A stretch of DNA of 64,000 bases from Drosophila miranda (Eukaryota > Arthropoda > Insecta > Diptera > Drosophilidae), in assembly GCF_003369915.1 (NCBI RefSeq), contig NC_046675.1:26970001-27034000 (forward strand), given 5' to 3'. The notes below the pieces were generated by a model. It did not search any database, had not been told where the DNA came from, and saw nothing but the letters and a program-made list of their open reading frames with translations. Position 1 is the first letter of the stretch; each line of letters opens with the position of its first letter. Below are positions 24,214-36,983 of this stretch, in pieces. Position numbers and translations under genes: made by a program.

Positions 24214-25163
24214 AGCGGCACTCCAGCTAGCCCAATCGCAAAAAATAAACACAAACACACCCAACACTAAATCATTGCATCAAATAAAACGACAATCACA
24301 TTTACGACACTTTTACTTTTCCACGCATTCGTCCCCTTTCTGTTCTTTTCAATATATTCTACATTTAATCTATCAATCTATCTGTATACTTATTCTTAGA
24401 TGCGTTGTAAGGTGTTTGACTTGTTCCGCGAAACGGCAGCCGGCGTTGTACGTGCACACGCGCAGATGCGGCGATGGACGCCTCGGGATGGCCCAAAAAA
24501 AAATCGATCAGTTTTTATTTTTAAGGTGATACCGAATCTATGTATGAGTATTTAAATAAATGCGCATATATGTATGTAATATATGTATGATGGAAACTAG
24601 AGAACGCAATGGTTTCCGCGGAATAATTTTCGGCGGAGTACATGATCGAATTACCAAAAGTGTATTTTTTGCGTTTTATTAAATGGCACTTAAAAAATAT
24701 ATAAATGGGTTCAGCTAGTACAAAATCTTAGGGACTACTTCCTTACGGCTATCCACTGGGATAGACATCCGATCCGCGAATAACATTATGCTCGTACTCG
24801 TATAGCCACTGCATATACATATTACACATATTCTAGCTTTTGATTTTTGTTCTTTGTAATAGGTACATGGTTTCTCGGTAAGTCAGCCTAGGTTTATGCC
24901 TAAAAGAGCTCTCTAATAGAGTGGTTTAGTAACAATTTTTGTGGGTTATGTGTCGATGGACAAATTACGTAGCTTTAGCTTTGTGCGAGCCCCTGGTAGA
25001 TAGAAACGAGTCAACAATGCGGGGTGAGGGCTTCGTTTTGGCCTATGATATGGATGAAGTGTATAACCGTACGAGTATATGCATGTAGTTTTGGCATGTT
25101 AAAAGTATCCTCGACATATAGTATTTTTAGGTATGAAGTGGGGCTTATGCAAAGGTTAATGAT
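24214..25163. other. 3' UTRs between converging genes
   Basis: The SR/zinc-finger gene (plus) and the coiled-coil gene (minus) converge here. AATAAA is present at 24244-24249 and 24283-24288. No coding frame is convincing. Confidence 0.5.
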
Positions 25164-25414
25164 TTATAAATAATTTTGAATCGAAAGGTGTGCAGTTTCT
25201 GGTATTGGTGGCCCCGTCGATCCGGCTGCTATAAGTGGGTGACGCGCACGGCCCGCTGCCGTTGGGCCCTCGCATTCGAGTCGGGGGCTCTTAGCTAAAA
25301 CTATAAGTCCGTAATCGGTCCGTCGGCCACGCTGAATTTCGCTGCCGCTGCCATTGAGGTTGACGGTGGTGCGCCAGACATGGTCGGATTCCAATTCGAT
25401 TGGTTGCCCTGGAC
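25164..25414 (-). CDS. Possible alternative last exon of the coiled-coil gene
   Basis: An acceptor (GTCCAG, ending at 25415) opens a frame that continues from a donor inside exon 8 (AATCAAC followed by GTATCA, intron 25415-25686). In that phase it reads RPGQPIELESDHVWRTTVNL and then NGSGSEIQRGRRTDYG, to a stop at 25164, 83 residues after the junction. Codons in its first half end mostly in C or G, as expected of fly coding DNA. A second frame of the same piece also reads protein-like (NWNPTMSGAPPSTSMAAAAK), so the phase is uncertain. Without this splice the protein ends IIAWV at 25667. cDNA is needed to decide. Confidence 0.4.
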
Positions 25415-25666
25415 CTGGACACTTAGGTCTCTAACCAATTTTTCAAGTCTACAGCATTGTTATAGTAGTAGATGGATGGCCACAACAGAGCGTGGAAAGA
25501 GAAGAAAAGAAATGCAAAAAATGGTAAGTGTCTATGATTAGTCACCGTATTTAACTTGGTTTAAATGATGGATGGTGAATGATAGTGCCTTTGAGAACTT
25601 TGCATGCATGTGAAATAAAATTGTGCTTGGTTAGTGAGAGAACATAGTATTAGAATAGAGCATAGA

Positions 25667-28349
25667 CTACACCCACGCTATGATACGTTGATTGGCCTCC
25701 TTACGTGCGGCGGCAGCTTCGCTAAGTTCGCGCTTGAGCTGGGCATGCTCCTTTTTGCGCGGCAACAGGGGCGGAGGAAGTACGGGATCCGGATCTACAT
25801 GCTCTGCAATCAGTGCAAACGTGGGCGGGCTCTGCGCGGTTTGCTTGGCCAGATCTGGCGGCTGCGAGGGCTGGATAGTGGGTGCGGGCAGCCCATTACT
25901 GCGGGACTCGCTGCTGGAGCATGAAAGGCGCTTGGGAGTGGTCACAGATACAGCCTCGCTGTCCTCTTCGGTCTGCTCCTGCCGCTGTTCTTCGTCCAAC
26001 TCGTCATCCTCGTCCAGCGCGTGCGTAGTTTGTGTCGGGGTCTGGTGCATTATTCCGTAATGTAGATTGAACGACTGGGCACGTCGTGGCCCCGCTCCTG
26101 CTGCTCCAACACCACCGCCATTGGGGAATGGCTTACGCGATCCACGAGCCCGATCGTTTTCGTAGATGATGTCGTGATGGGCTTGCCGCTGATTGTAGCA
26201 GCTGGCCAGCGCCTGTCGCAGATACTTATTTTCTGCCTCCAGATGCGACAAGCGTTTTTGTGTCTCCTTTCGCTCCAGACGCAACTGCATCACGTGCGAC
26301 TGTGTTCCGTGTTCCGGGGCATAAGAAATAGGAGGATCTTGAGCAAGAGATAATCGGATGGCGATTTGCACTCACCTTCAAGTCATCAATGTCGCGCAGT
26401 ATACGAACATTGCCCTCGTTCAAGGACCACTGACGCTCCTCGACCATTGATTTGACTCTAAGTAGAAGGAAGATCCCATTAGTCTCTATAAAATCTCCAA
26501 AGTACGGTGTACATACCGACTCAGCATGGCATCTTCGCGGACTCGCGCGGCCTCCTTGACCTCGCGCACAACGTCGGTCATCATGCCAGGCGTATAGGCG
26601 CCTAGAAGTCAGAAATTGAGCAATTAATCATCGAGTGCTTTGTGGGTCCGAGCAGAGAGGTGGAGGTGCCGCCTAGCTTGTACTTGTACCTGTACCTGAA
26701 TGAAAAGTGGGCGCCGGACTGTGCGTCCCACCGAATCCACCGCCAAACACCAGTGGCTGACTCTGTGTGCTTAATCCGCTCAAGCTATCTCTACGGTGGC
26801 GCATGCCCCCAGCGCCAGCGCCAGGGCCGGGGACAGGGCCAGCCCCCGCCCAGGCCTGGCCGTTAGGAGCGTGCTTTAAAGCTTCGATATCGACTGTGAT
26901 TACGTGTGCAAAAGAATACATAGAAAGATGGCAAAAGGTAAAAGGTGAAAGAAAGTAGCAACAAATACAAATCAATGGGGAATAGCGATACGTTATACAC
27001 AAGTAGATAAATACAACAACAACAACAAAACATAAGGTTTGTGAAACAAAAGCCAAGAAGAGATCGGATCGGATCGGATCGTACAGGAAATATTGTGAAT
27101 AACGTAAGGTTCCCAGGGCTCCGATAGGGTCCATGGCTGGATCTCTCGACCAGGCACTGGCTGGAACGAACCTTTTGTTTCATGCAAATTGCGACATATC
27201 TTGGAATTGGTGTCGTGCAGCAGATTAATTTGCTCCATCAGCGCCGCAAAGAACTTGTTCTGCTGCACCAGGTCGCAGCCGCTGTCGTTGGTGTTGGTGT
27301 TGCCATTGCCATTGCCATTGCGGCAGTCGGGCGTGTTCTGGCCACTTAGCTTGGAGTCATTGTCTGAGGGATTCAGCAGGCAGGGATCGCTGAATCGGAA
27401 CCTGTAATGATTCGAGTATTAAGAAGGATACCTAAAGCTTCAAAGCTGTCTTCTGTGTGCTTACCCTCTGCTAAAGTTTGGATTGCTTCCGTTCAAGACA
27501 TCCGTGGAATTCTGCTCATGTTCCGAGGTGGCGCCACCCGTCCCTCCCATCATATTGACCAGTGGCGGCAGGCTGGCAAACTCTTGCCCCCCATCCCCGC
27601 AATAGCCCATGCCCAGGCCATAGCCATTGGGGTAGCTTTGGGGCGGAAAGAGCATCGGATATCGATGGCTTAGGGCCTGCGAGTGCTGTGCGAGCGGGGG
27701 GAAACATTACTGCAAATGGCTCACGAAATCTAGTTCCGCCCTAATGGCTTCAACTCACGCGCTGAATCCCCAAGCTGAAGGGCGTGCCAGTGCCCATGCT
27801 ATACGGCTGTGAATGGGAGCGCATAAGGAACTGCTGTTGCTGTTGCTGCTGCTGCTGATGTTGCTGCTGTGGCTGTTGTTGTTGTTGTTGTTGCTGAACT
27901 GCCGCCTGAGTCACAAAGATTTGCTTATTAGCCGTTGCTGTGGGCGGAGTAAAGTCCAAGAATTCGGAGGATGACGACAGCTGGGCATTGGTAGCATCTC
28001 GCAGGCAATTCTCCAGCCAGGCATCTAGATGATCCTTGGAATAGTTTTGGCCTGTTCCATTACTTTTGCTGGCACTGGCACTGGTGCTGCGATTCATGTG
28101 CGAGGGTGCTGCCGCTGCTGTGGTCTGAGTGGACGCTGCTCCTACGCTGCTCCGAGACTTGAGCTTCTTGCGCTTGGTGACGTCCAACACTACAAAAAAG
28201 ACACAACACGAGAGTTAGAACTGGCCAGAAGTGTTTTGTATGCATTTACTAAAGTCCAACTGCCGATGAGAGATACTAATTCAAAGAAAAGGAGGACTGT
28301 TTGCCTTACTGTTTCCCGTTTCCCTCTGTGAGCCGCTGCAGCCAGACAT
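25667..28349 (-). CDS. Glutamine-rich coiled-coil protein, function unknown (short-N-terminus form)
   Basis: Eight exons (28349-28310, 28189-27759, 27685-27465, 27401-27172, 26893-26696, 26601-26517, 26457-26376, 26299-25667) encode 639 residues. The first exon gives MSGCSGSQRETGN. Exon 2 holds a basic patch (KRKKLKSRSS), a helix-like HLDAWLENCLRDATNAQL, and a Gln run. Exon 4 carries FFAALMEQINLLHDTNSKIC, which looks like the most conserved part. Exons 6-8 form a long coiled coil (DVVREVKEAARVREDAMLSR, SHVMQLRLERKETQKRLSHL, EAENKYLRQAL). A Ser/acidic/Pro stretch and a final helix (LKRELSEAAAARKEANQRII) follow. I do not recognise the family; a cytoskeletal or scaffolding role would be a guess from coiled coils alone. 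Acceptor choice for exon 3 could shift by 9 bp. All introns are GT-AG, 59-278 bp. Confidence 0.75.
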
Positions 28350-30220
28350 TGCAAAAACGTAAATGACTCACAGTAAGAGCTCGGCTGCAACTGACTATTC
28401 AACTAAGCTCAGCCCCAGCTCCAGCCCCAGCCCCGGAGCGGGCCCGGTGCCAAACGACGCTGCTTCGAATCGACTCGACTCGGGCTCGCCAAGTTATTTC
28501 AGCCCACAAAAATGTCGCGGGAGCTCGCTCCAGTATGAAAACGGGTTTCGCTCGCCGTCCGCTCGCACTGTTTGGATGTCGGATTTGGCCTGGGTCTCGA
28601 CTAGGTAAATATTTGGCTTTGGAAATTCGATCGGATCGCGAGCGTTTTCTCTTGGCAAAACGGCTGCCACCCTGTCACCCGACCCAAGTTTTCAATAGCG
28701 AACCGGTACGTCGATACGTCGATACGTCTGGCAGAACAATGCACCGATCTTGGAGCGCCTGAAATTGCAGCCCACAATCCACAGGCATTCGGCCCAGTCC
28801 CTACTCAATTGACGAAGCTCCCCTTGTGGGAGTCATCGACTGGGCGCTGTCTCGGTTTGCAGCACATTCCAGCGACATGCGCGAGCCGATCGACGTATCA
28901 ACGTATCAGAGTCCCTCCCTGGGGCCCTGGGCTGTCCGTTTATATTTAGCCCAGATCAGGGGGAGCCGGTTGCCGCGGGATCTCGCTCTTCTGCGAGTGG
29001 GAGTGTCTAGGCTTCGGCGTCGCTCTTCAGCAGAAGGGTAGCCTTGGGGGTGCTAAAAATAGCCTGGAATCGAATTATCAAGCGGATGCGGACACTCGCG
29101 TTCGGGTCCTAAACAGTGGTTGCTTCTGCTCGCTAATGTCGGGGCTGTTTCAGCTTCAACAAATTACAGACATCCCATGTTAGCTCCAATAAAAGAATGT
29201 TTTACGAACGACATCTTTCAGAAACTCAAACATCGAAGAGAGCTTCGAGGTTTGAAGGAATACTTTCTGGCCTTTCCTGTGACGACATGCCGCATTCCTT
29301 CGGTAAACGGCAGTGCATTCCTTCAGAAAATATTTACATTAGGGGCTCTATCTCAAGGTCGGACTTCCAATGGCGTCCATGCTTGCGTAACATTCTCCAA
29401 TAGCCTCATTTGCGGGCTAATCGTTTAGCCATTGTTCCAAATTGAAATCGCATTCACGTCACTTACCCCATTTCAATGCCACAGCAGATCAGAACAGATC
29501 ACAGAGATCAGATCGGATCGCGTGTACGGCGGTTGTATCACACCAGACCAAGCCCCGAAATTAAATCAATCACTGACCGTGAACCTGCCGCCCGCACAGA
29601 CAGACACGGAATGTCGTTTGTGCCGCATCACCAGGTGGATCCGCACACAGCCTCCTAATCGCAAGTCTTTGCGGATGGAGGCTTCAGTTGCCATTTTACT
29701 GGGGTTTGCACTGAGAAGTTAATCTCTGACATACTTGTGGTGTTTAGCTCAGTTTAGGGGCAAAGGGGTGTGATCTTACAGATACTTGAAGTACCTTCAA
29801 TTTCAGGCAAGAACTTCCGTGTTGCAAAGCAAGAAACAAAACCACTCTATTAACTATATCTGTTAGCTATAGCTTAACCGAGCTGATCCGATTGTGACTA
29901 TTGATAGGAGTTTGTCACAAAAAGATTTAGTACTTAGACGGCTCCACGCGAACAGAATCCAACACGTATTCCCCGACAACATTCCCCATAGAAGCGGACT
30001 CCTACTCCGCCCACGGGCTCACTTACAAATCGGTTGGATGGCTGTTTGGCGTGCATGACGCCTTATAGAGAGGAGGATAGGGCACCTGTCCATTAAGAAC
30101 AGTGTGGCTTGTCGTCACATCGCGTGCCGAGGTGCTGCAGTCTTGTTCAACAAATTAACAAGGCATTTAGCTCTTTTTAGCTCCTGTTCTTACGCCCTTC
30201 TCGGGGTGTCTCAGCCTCAC
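28350..30220. other. Upstream DNA / first intron of the coiled-coil gene
   Basis: It serves as promoter for the short form and intron for the long form. Short GATC-type tandem runs occur near 28627-28640 and 29485-29520. No coding frame is convincing. Confidence 0.45.
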
Positions 30221-30395
30221 CTCTGCTGCTGCTGGGCGTTCCAACGCCCGGGGCATTCTTGTGGAGAACGCTGGTGCCGCTGGGCGCGGGAGTGACGCTG
30301 GAGCTGGTTGCAGCCGTCTCTGTGGCACCGGCTCTGCTAGAGTCCACTCCTCCGCCCCCGTTCGTGTTGATCTCCGTCTGGGTTGTGGTTGTCAT
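30221..30395 (-). CDS. Alternative first coding exon of the coiled-coil gene (long form)
   Basis: An ATG at 30395 begins MTTTTQTEINTNGGGGVDSS and runs 58 codons plus one base to a donor (GTGAGG, 30220). That leaves phase 1, the phase needed by the exon-2 acceptor at 28189, so the junction reads SSSR-V-LDVTKRKK and a 684-residue form results. An acceptor-like TTTCAG lies 9 bases before the ATG, implying an upstream non-coding exon. Composition (Thr, Gly, Ser, Pro) suggests a disordered N-terminus. The alternative exon at 28310-28349 fits the same phase. Confidence 0.6.
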
Positions 30396-33300
30396 TTTTG
30401 CCGCTGAAAGCGATTGCAGCGCAGCTCCTAAAACGGGTAGAAGACAAAGAAGAACTTATTATTCAATATCGTTTTACGTTTCGTACGACTCGGCGTTCGA
30501 CCATGAAAACAGCACTGGAAAAGCCGTCAAGAAAAGATGCACTTTGGGAAGCCAGGGGAACGGACAGCAGGAGATCGAGGGACGGGTGGTCGGAGCGACA
30601 ACAAAGGCACAACAGTGTGCAACGTGTACACTGTACGGGGCCGGAAAACACCTGTCCCTTTTCTTTTTGCATTTGCAGCGACTTGAGCGACTCCGAGAGC
30701 TTAGAGTGGTGGTTGCAGAAGTTGCTGGCGTTGTTGTTGTTGCTGTTGGCACGGCCCCTCCTCCACTTTGTTGACGAAAAGTAAACAAAGATATGACATG
30801 GAAGAGCACCCATACCGCATCCCTCAGGCAGTAGTCAGTAGTCAGACGTATGACACGTATTGTATGCACCCCCAAAGGGTCGGTAACCAGGTGCCGCACA
30901 GAATGGCAGACGATAAGAAGGGAAGGGATACATGGTATAGTATGTATGTACATGCAATAGCCAAGGATCGTCGGAAGGTATCCATTTCCTGCGACCTCTT
31001 CCAGCACCTCTGAACCGTTCCGATCATCGACTGAGCCTCTGAATAAGCTGAATGAATGGAAGAACCCATTCTGGCTTCTCTGTGTGGGTCTCCGTCGTCA
31101 GGTTCTTTTGGGAAAGTTACAAGCATTTGCATGCCCCCCACCCAACAGAGGCGTAGAAACGTTGAAGTTGAATGTGGATTTTCTTTGAAAGCTGGCTCCC
31201 GTTTATGACAGCGTAATTGCCGGGCCGTTAGACGAGGAGCACATGGAAATGGAAATTCTGGCCGGAAAATTAACAGAGCGCTGCCACTCTTGAGACGGCG
31301 GGGCAGGTGCCTGTGGCAATTATGCAGCTACAAAGTGCTGGTAGATCCCCAATGCCAGCCCCATGCACCCACGCCCCTACACGCACGAGTATGTACTTAT
31401 GTACATGTATGCATGCAGATCGTACTCCGTTCGGTCTGATTGCAATGGTCAAAACCAGTTTAGCCCAAAATGATTTGAGGCAACAATAGTGCACGACGAA
31501 AGTCAAGCGACGCTTTGCTTTTTCCACGCTCGTTAGATACAAAGATGCAGATACAAACACAAAGATAGTGCATGCTTGAAGATACCCTACACGGATACGT
31601 AGATACAGAGAGGCGGCCTTTGTGTGGGTTCCAATGCCAAGCGAGTGTGTGGCTAAAACAAATTAAAACAAGAGAAAAAACAAGCGACGGGACACGACGA
31701 CGTTTCAATACCCTTTCATACTTTACTATGTATTTCTGTTTAAATAAAAGTAAACCACTGTCCGGCGGTTCAGTTGTTCTAAAAACTACATAATAATCAC
31801 GACAGTAATGGGCGGCCACATCCAGGATCGGTGGACGGGCGTTACAAACGTATGGTAAAAATGAGAATGCTTGCTAAAAGAAGGGCATTAAGCTAGCAAA
31901 CGAGATACAGAGTCACTAGAAAAGAGAGGAAGAGTCAGACACGGCACGTTTGGTCATTAAGTACACCAAGTATCTCAAAGATACACAGCCCCATACACAT
32001 GAACATTCACATGCACATCCCTATTCCCATTTCCATTCAAATGTATCCACACAAACACAGACACAAACACAAACGAGCGCCCACAGCTAAACAAGCAGCC
32101 CATTGTTGCTGCGATTCTCCGTCGAGACGAAAGTGAATTAAGTTTTTGCATTTTCTTGGGTCCCGCCCGCGAATTCGAAGCGAAGGGAAATGCCGAACAG
32201 CCTCCGGAGGAAAGGCAGGGCAAAAGTAACAACAATCGCAGCGACAGCGGCGCTTAATTTAATTTCCGATAGCGCAAAAATGTTTGATATCATTTGCGTG
32301 ATAAGCACGAGTGCCGCTGTTCCGTCAAATAAGTAAAATGATCGGAATTCCGCCATAGGAATGGTGTTTTCTGCCAAAACAGTCTAAAAACCTATTTAAA
32401 AATACACGCATAACTATAATAAAAGCTGATTAGGGCTTAGATAATTCCCATCGAATTGCAGTATCGGTATAAACTACTTTCAGCCTTATCTCTGCCCTCG
32501 CAGATACAATTGAGTTACCGCCAAAGATAAACCTTACTTTCGCCGCCGTCCATGACTCTGCTCCCAGCCCAACAGAATGCCCAACGACAACGACAACGAC
32601 ACCGATGGCATCAACATCAAGTCTAAAGCGTAATGTTTCATTACATTGGCTTTGGCTGTCCCTGAATATCTGCGCGGCAAGGTGAGATTCAGCTCCGGCA
32701 AAAAATAAAAGACGCCGAAACATTCGTGTGCTTTTTGGCTCAAGTTCTTGGCTCTTGACACGATGCCAAGAAAAAAGCGCATGCCGCAGTAGAGAAGCAG
32801 ATGAAGATGAATATCTATGGCTGGTGGGAAAAAAAAGGGAAAACCGCTTAAACATAAAGAAGTGGAATGGAGCTTAAGCCATCGGAATTCCCAAGAGAGA
32901 TAGAGAGAGAGAGAGAGAACTAGAGGGGAGTGGGAGACGGAGGCTATCGGGGTTCACGTTCACCCAAAATAAAGCAATACGAACCGGTTTTTGGACCAAT
33001 AGTAGTACAAGCATTTCTCCCCTGATAGATGGGATCGTGTGTAGTATGAGCATTCATACCACACATTTTAATGACAATGATAAAAACAAAGCAAAATGAA
33101 CTGAAGTCAGGGGCGACGCGACCATGGACATGGCCATGGAGATGGCGACCCCACCACCAAATCACCGGACGGGACGCCATCAATGACTGACTGCACACAC
33201 ACACACACACACACTCGCAGAGCGGGAGCGAATCGCTTGGTTTGTTGACCCAAGCGCAAAGCATTCGAAAGATCGAAGAAATAATAATGAATGAAAGGAG

Positions 33301-34239
33301 ACGACGCGATGACCAAGCCATATGCCTCCGCCAAGGAGTTGAGATGGGGCAATCGCGTTGCAGTGGAAGTGTCATTGCAGCTGCCATTAAGAAACCAAAC
33401 AGCAGGCAGTAGACAGCAGACAGCGGACTGATGGCTATCCGAAAGTAGTCGCAGAGACCAGCACCAAAGCGGGCACTTGCTCACTGACAATGTCATATGG
33501 GCTGGGAATGACAACTATCGAGTTTCCAATCCCCCTCGCGTCTCCTTTTCCACAGCACATAACGAAAATGAAAATAAATGATGTGTGTGAGATGACGTCG
33601 TCCACATTGCCATCGACTCCGGGGCGGCTGCTACTAGCGCCGCTGGCCAGCTGAGTAGCTGTTGGGGGACTAGCTGGCGGGGGCGTGTGGCTCGTGTTGT
33701 TGCGCCTGCATGACTTTGAATTCGAAATGGTTTTCTTATAGTGGAGCGGCACAGCCCAACGCATTGCTCAAGGTTTCAGCAAATCAGCACAAATAAACAT
33801 ATGTATTTCTATGGGTATTTATCAAAGTTACCTACGCGTTGCAATCGGCTGGAGCAGAAGCAGGTGCACTGAAGTAGCCTAGAAAGCCTCCAAAAGAGAG
33901 CTATTCCGAGGGATAAATTCTAATTAGCTGCTTAAAAATGCTGGTGCCTGCTCAATGGCATTTCAATTTTTGCACACAAACACACCACACAAGCACAAGC
34001 ACAGGCACGGGACGGGCTCAATGGCATTGGAAATTTTAAATTCTTTTGCGTCACACATACGATTTTGTATTGAATTTTCGTTCAGCGCAAAGTGATTGAT
34101 TTGTAAATTATAAGTCTCAGTGAGACAACAGCTGGCGGGCAGACACAACGGTTTTGAATAATAACCGATAATTATGATAACTCGCGCAAAATAACGGAGC
34201 TAAGTTGCAAACAAATTTGTGTTGTTGTTTTCACCGCGA
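30396..34239. other. Upstream DNA of the coiled-coil gene, probably 5' non-coding exon and intron
   Basis: Contains a CA repeat at 33193-33215 and a GA run at 32904-32920. Open frames here are antisense or compositional noise; none joins to known exons. Confidence 0.45.
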
Positions 34240-35560
34240 CCAGTGTGACCGACCCTCAGAAATATACAGAAACATACCGTCTTAAGTTAAAAATATACCA
34301 TAAATATACCGAAGAGCTCAAGTTCTATTATACATATTCCTTAATTTTGATATTCCGTCCAATATTAATAGCTATATAGAACATTTAGCCAAGCCTACAT
34401 AATTTAAACCGATTAATGAATCAATTTTCTACTTAACTGGCTTATTTCAAATACTGGCTTCTATTGGATTTTGCGTAAATAAAGGTTCTAGCGAAATAGG
34501 TCAAAACAAAAAAAAAACGAAAGAGGATTGTCGTTCATTTAGAGATTCCGTTGAATAATTCTGTCTAACTAAAACCTTAAGTTTTGCCCACGTAACTTTA
34601 GGCTATTGATTAATCAATTTTATACTTAACTGGCTAGTTTTTGTTCCTTGCTTTTATTGCAATTTAACTAAAACAGGGCTTAAACAAAATAGTTCAACAA
34701 AAAAACAGTCGCAATGTTGCTGGCATTTAGAGACATGATGCGTGAAAAGGCCTGTGTACACCCTATATCGTTAATTTTATATGAAGATAAAACGTAATTT
34801 ATTAAGACCTTTTCTCAAATTGATATTCTTTATTATATTCTTATATTATTTATTTTGATCCAGATACCTACGGAGCCTGGGATGACAATCAATTTCTCAA
34901 TTCTATAACACCGTTTTCCGTAGGGTATGAGAACTAGTGTTGCCGGTAATTTTTGTTGTCAACCGGTTATTCATCAATAAATACTCGTTTTATATCTTCG
35001 GTCGAATATTCCCAGCTATATAGATCTCTCAGTTTTGCCCAGATAATTTTATATAATTGATAAATCAATTTTCTACTTGATTGGTTTATTTTAAATAATT
35101 GCTTTTATTGGATTTCTATATAACGTTACAAATTAAATTTAACAAATTGATAAAATCGACAAAATATACCATTATATAACGATATACAGTAAATATCGGT
35201 TCAATTTTTACCAAAAAAATACCGAAAATTTATAAAAATACCGTAAACGCGACCCTCAGAAATATACCACAACGAACCATCCAATTTTTAAAATATACCG
35301 TAAATATACTGACGAACTCAAGTTTTATTATACTTATTCCTTGTTTTTGATATTCCGTCGAATATTACTAGCTAGAAAGCTAACCCAGCTATGCCCACAT
35401 AATTTAATACAATTAATAAATCTATTTTCCACTTGACTGGTTGATTTTAAACTTTTGCTTTTGTTGCATTTAGTCTGAAAAAAAGGTTTTAGCGAAGAAG
35501 GTTAAATAAAAAAAAAACTTTATAAGACGTAAGAGAATATTCGTTACTATTGCTAAATTT
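34240..35560. repeat. Four degenerate copies of an AT-rich repeat module
   Basis: Blocks starting near 34240, 34560, 34935 and 35250 share the same ordered text. They contain 'GACCCTCAGAAATATAC', several AAATATACC(G/A) units, 'GATATTCCGTC', 'AATATT', then '(G)CCCA.ATAATTTA', 'AATCAATTTTCTACTTGACTGG', 'TTTTATTG' and an A-run. The first and last copies are longest. Copy-to-copy identity looks about 70-80% by eye. At 34243-34251 the text GTGTGACCG is the reverse of the fly Motif 1 core-promoter element, so the first copy abuts a possible minus-strand promoter for the coiled-coil gene. Confidence 0.6.
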
Positions 35561-35897
35561 GTTGACACCGATTCATCCCCGATTCAAAGAGAGCCTTAAC
35601 CGATTTGATGGGAGCAAAAAGAGCCAATAACCGTTTCGATGAAAGCAGTTCGGTCATCGTATTACAACAGACTACAAGTCCAATCTAGTCAAAACTAGTC
35701 TTAGATTTAGGAAATTTAGTACTAGAAAACTTTTCGTAAGTAATTTCCCTATAACAGAAGTGTGAATAATTAAGTATTTTGTATTATTTATTTTGATGTT
35801 TATTTATACAATTTTAACGTACGTAATATTTAATATTTAATAATTAATATATATAGACATAGAATCAAGGTAGTTAGTAATATCAAAGACTATACAA
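35561..35897. other. AT-rich intergenic DNA
   Basis: No gene seen. It follows the repeat cluster and precedes the small orphan frame. Confidence 0.5.
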
Positions 35898-36125
35898 CTA
35901 TCGAGATGTTTCTTCAGGAAGAAATTCCATTTCCTTTTCGAGGCTTAAATTCTCTCTTAGGCTATCCTTCACCTCTGACCAGGCGCGGCTGCCTACTCGG
36001 CTTAGTCTTTTCGTCAATGCCTTTGAAAAGCTGAGTCCGTCACAGAGCTTTTCAAAAAAATACAGAGTCTTTGGCGCGATCATAGTCTTCGAGGAAATAT
36101 GTCTTGTCATGCCCAAGACATTCAA
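35898..36125 (-). CDS. Orphan small reading frame, coding status uncertain
   Basis: From the first ATG (36110) it encodes about 70 residues: a basic N-terminus, IAPKTLYFFEKLCDGLSFSK, a basic middle, and an acidic end (ENLSLEKEMEFLPEETSR). The residue mix is protein-like and the local base composition is higher in GC than its flanks. The promoter-like TATCGATA-related text (near 36205-36212) is about 95 bp upstream. I do not recognise a family. It may be a young gene, or a fragment of a repeat. Confidence 0.3.
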   Translation of the reverse strand: MNVLGMTRHISSKTMIAPKTLYFFEKLCDGLSFSKALTKRLSRVGSRAWSEVKDSLRENLSLEKEMEFLPEETSR

Positions 36126-36983
36126 TTTGTTATTGTATTACTGGGCATTCCGTTTTTAACCATTCGCTTGTGGTATCGGCTGGAGCTGGGTATCGAAACC
36201 AATTTATCGATATTTCGTAATATAATAACGAATATTTAAACAATTTATTCACTATTATAGTTTGAAATTGGGCAGATGGCCTAAAAAGTACACAGCTTAT
36301 TTTTAATCCTATCCAATATGAAGAAAACCAAGCTATGAACAAAATCGTAAGCAACAGTTGGTACTGCGATGCAGTTGTCAAAGTTGTGCTTTTCCGAGTG
36401 CTTTATCTTCACATACGCGGAATGGATGGGGGTATTAAGCTTTCAAGTACTCGTACCTCTGAGGTGTCGTTCCTGCCGTGCGTGCAATGGCAGCAGCTCA
36501 TCTATCTGATGATCACAGTATATACAATTCCATAGCCGTTTTATTTTATTTTTATTTATAACGTGTCCACTGTCTGTGCCACACGCCTCGAAAAATAACG
36601 AAATCACTACACTAAGTCCGGAGAATCCCAAAAGTGAAAGGACCTTTGATTGCTTGATACAATGTGAAAGTGAAATTCAGTAATTTAAAAAATTGTTTGT
36701 CAAACAAGACTTTAACGAGAATAAATGGTCAACTCAGAAAGTAGTCGTTAGGAATCATGATGGAAAATTATTGCTCCAAGCCGTCAACGCTGCAGCACAA
36801 CATACTATTTATTGTGCTGTGAAAAATCGATTTTAGTTATTCTGTGCTGTCATATCCCGAGCTTTCGCTTTCGCTTTCACATTGTAGTGCAAACAAACCC
36901 TAGCTGTCAGCAGGCCATTTTTGATGAGGTTCATGTAGCGTTGAGGAGCGTTGGAATAACTACCATCTTACGCATGAACAAAG
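36126..36983. other. Upstream region of Syt14
   Basis: No coding frame is convincing. The promoter and 5' leader of Syt14 are expected here. Confidence 0.45.
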
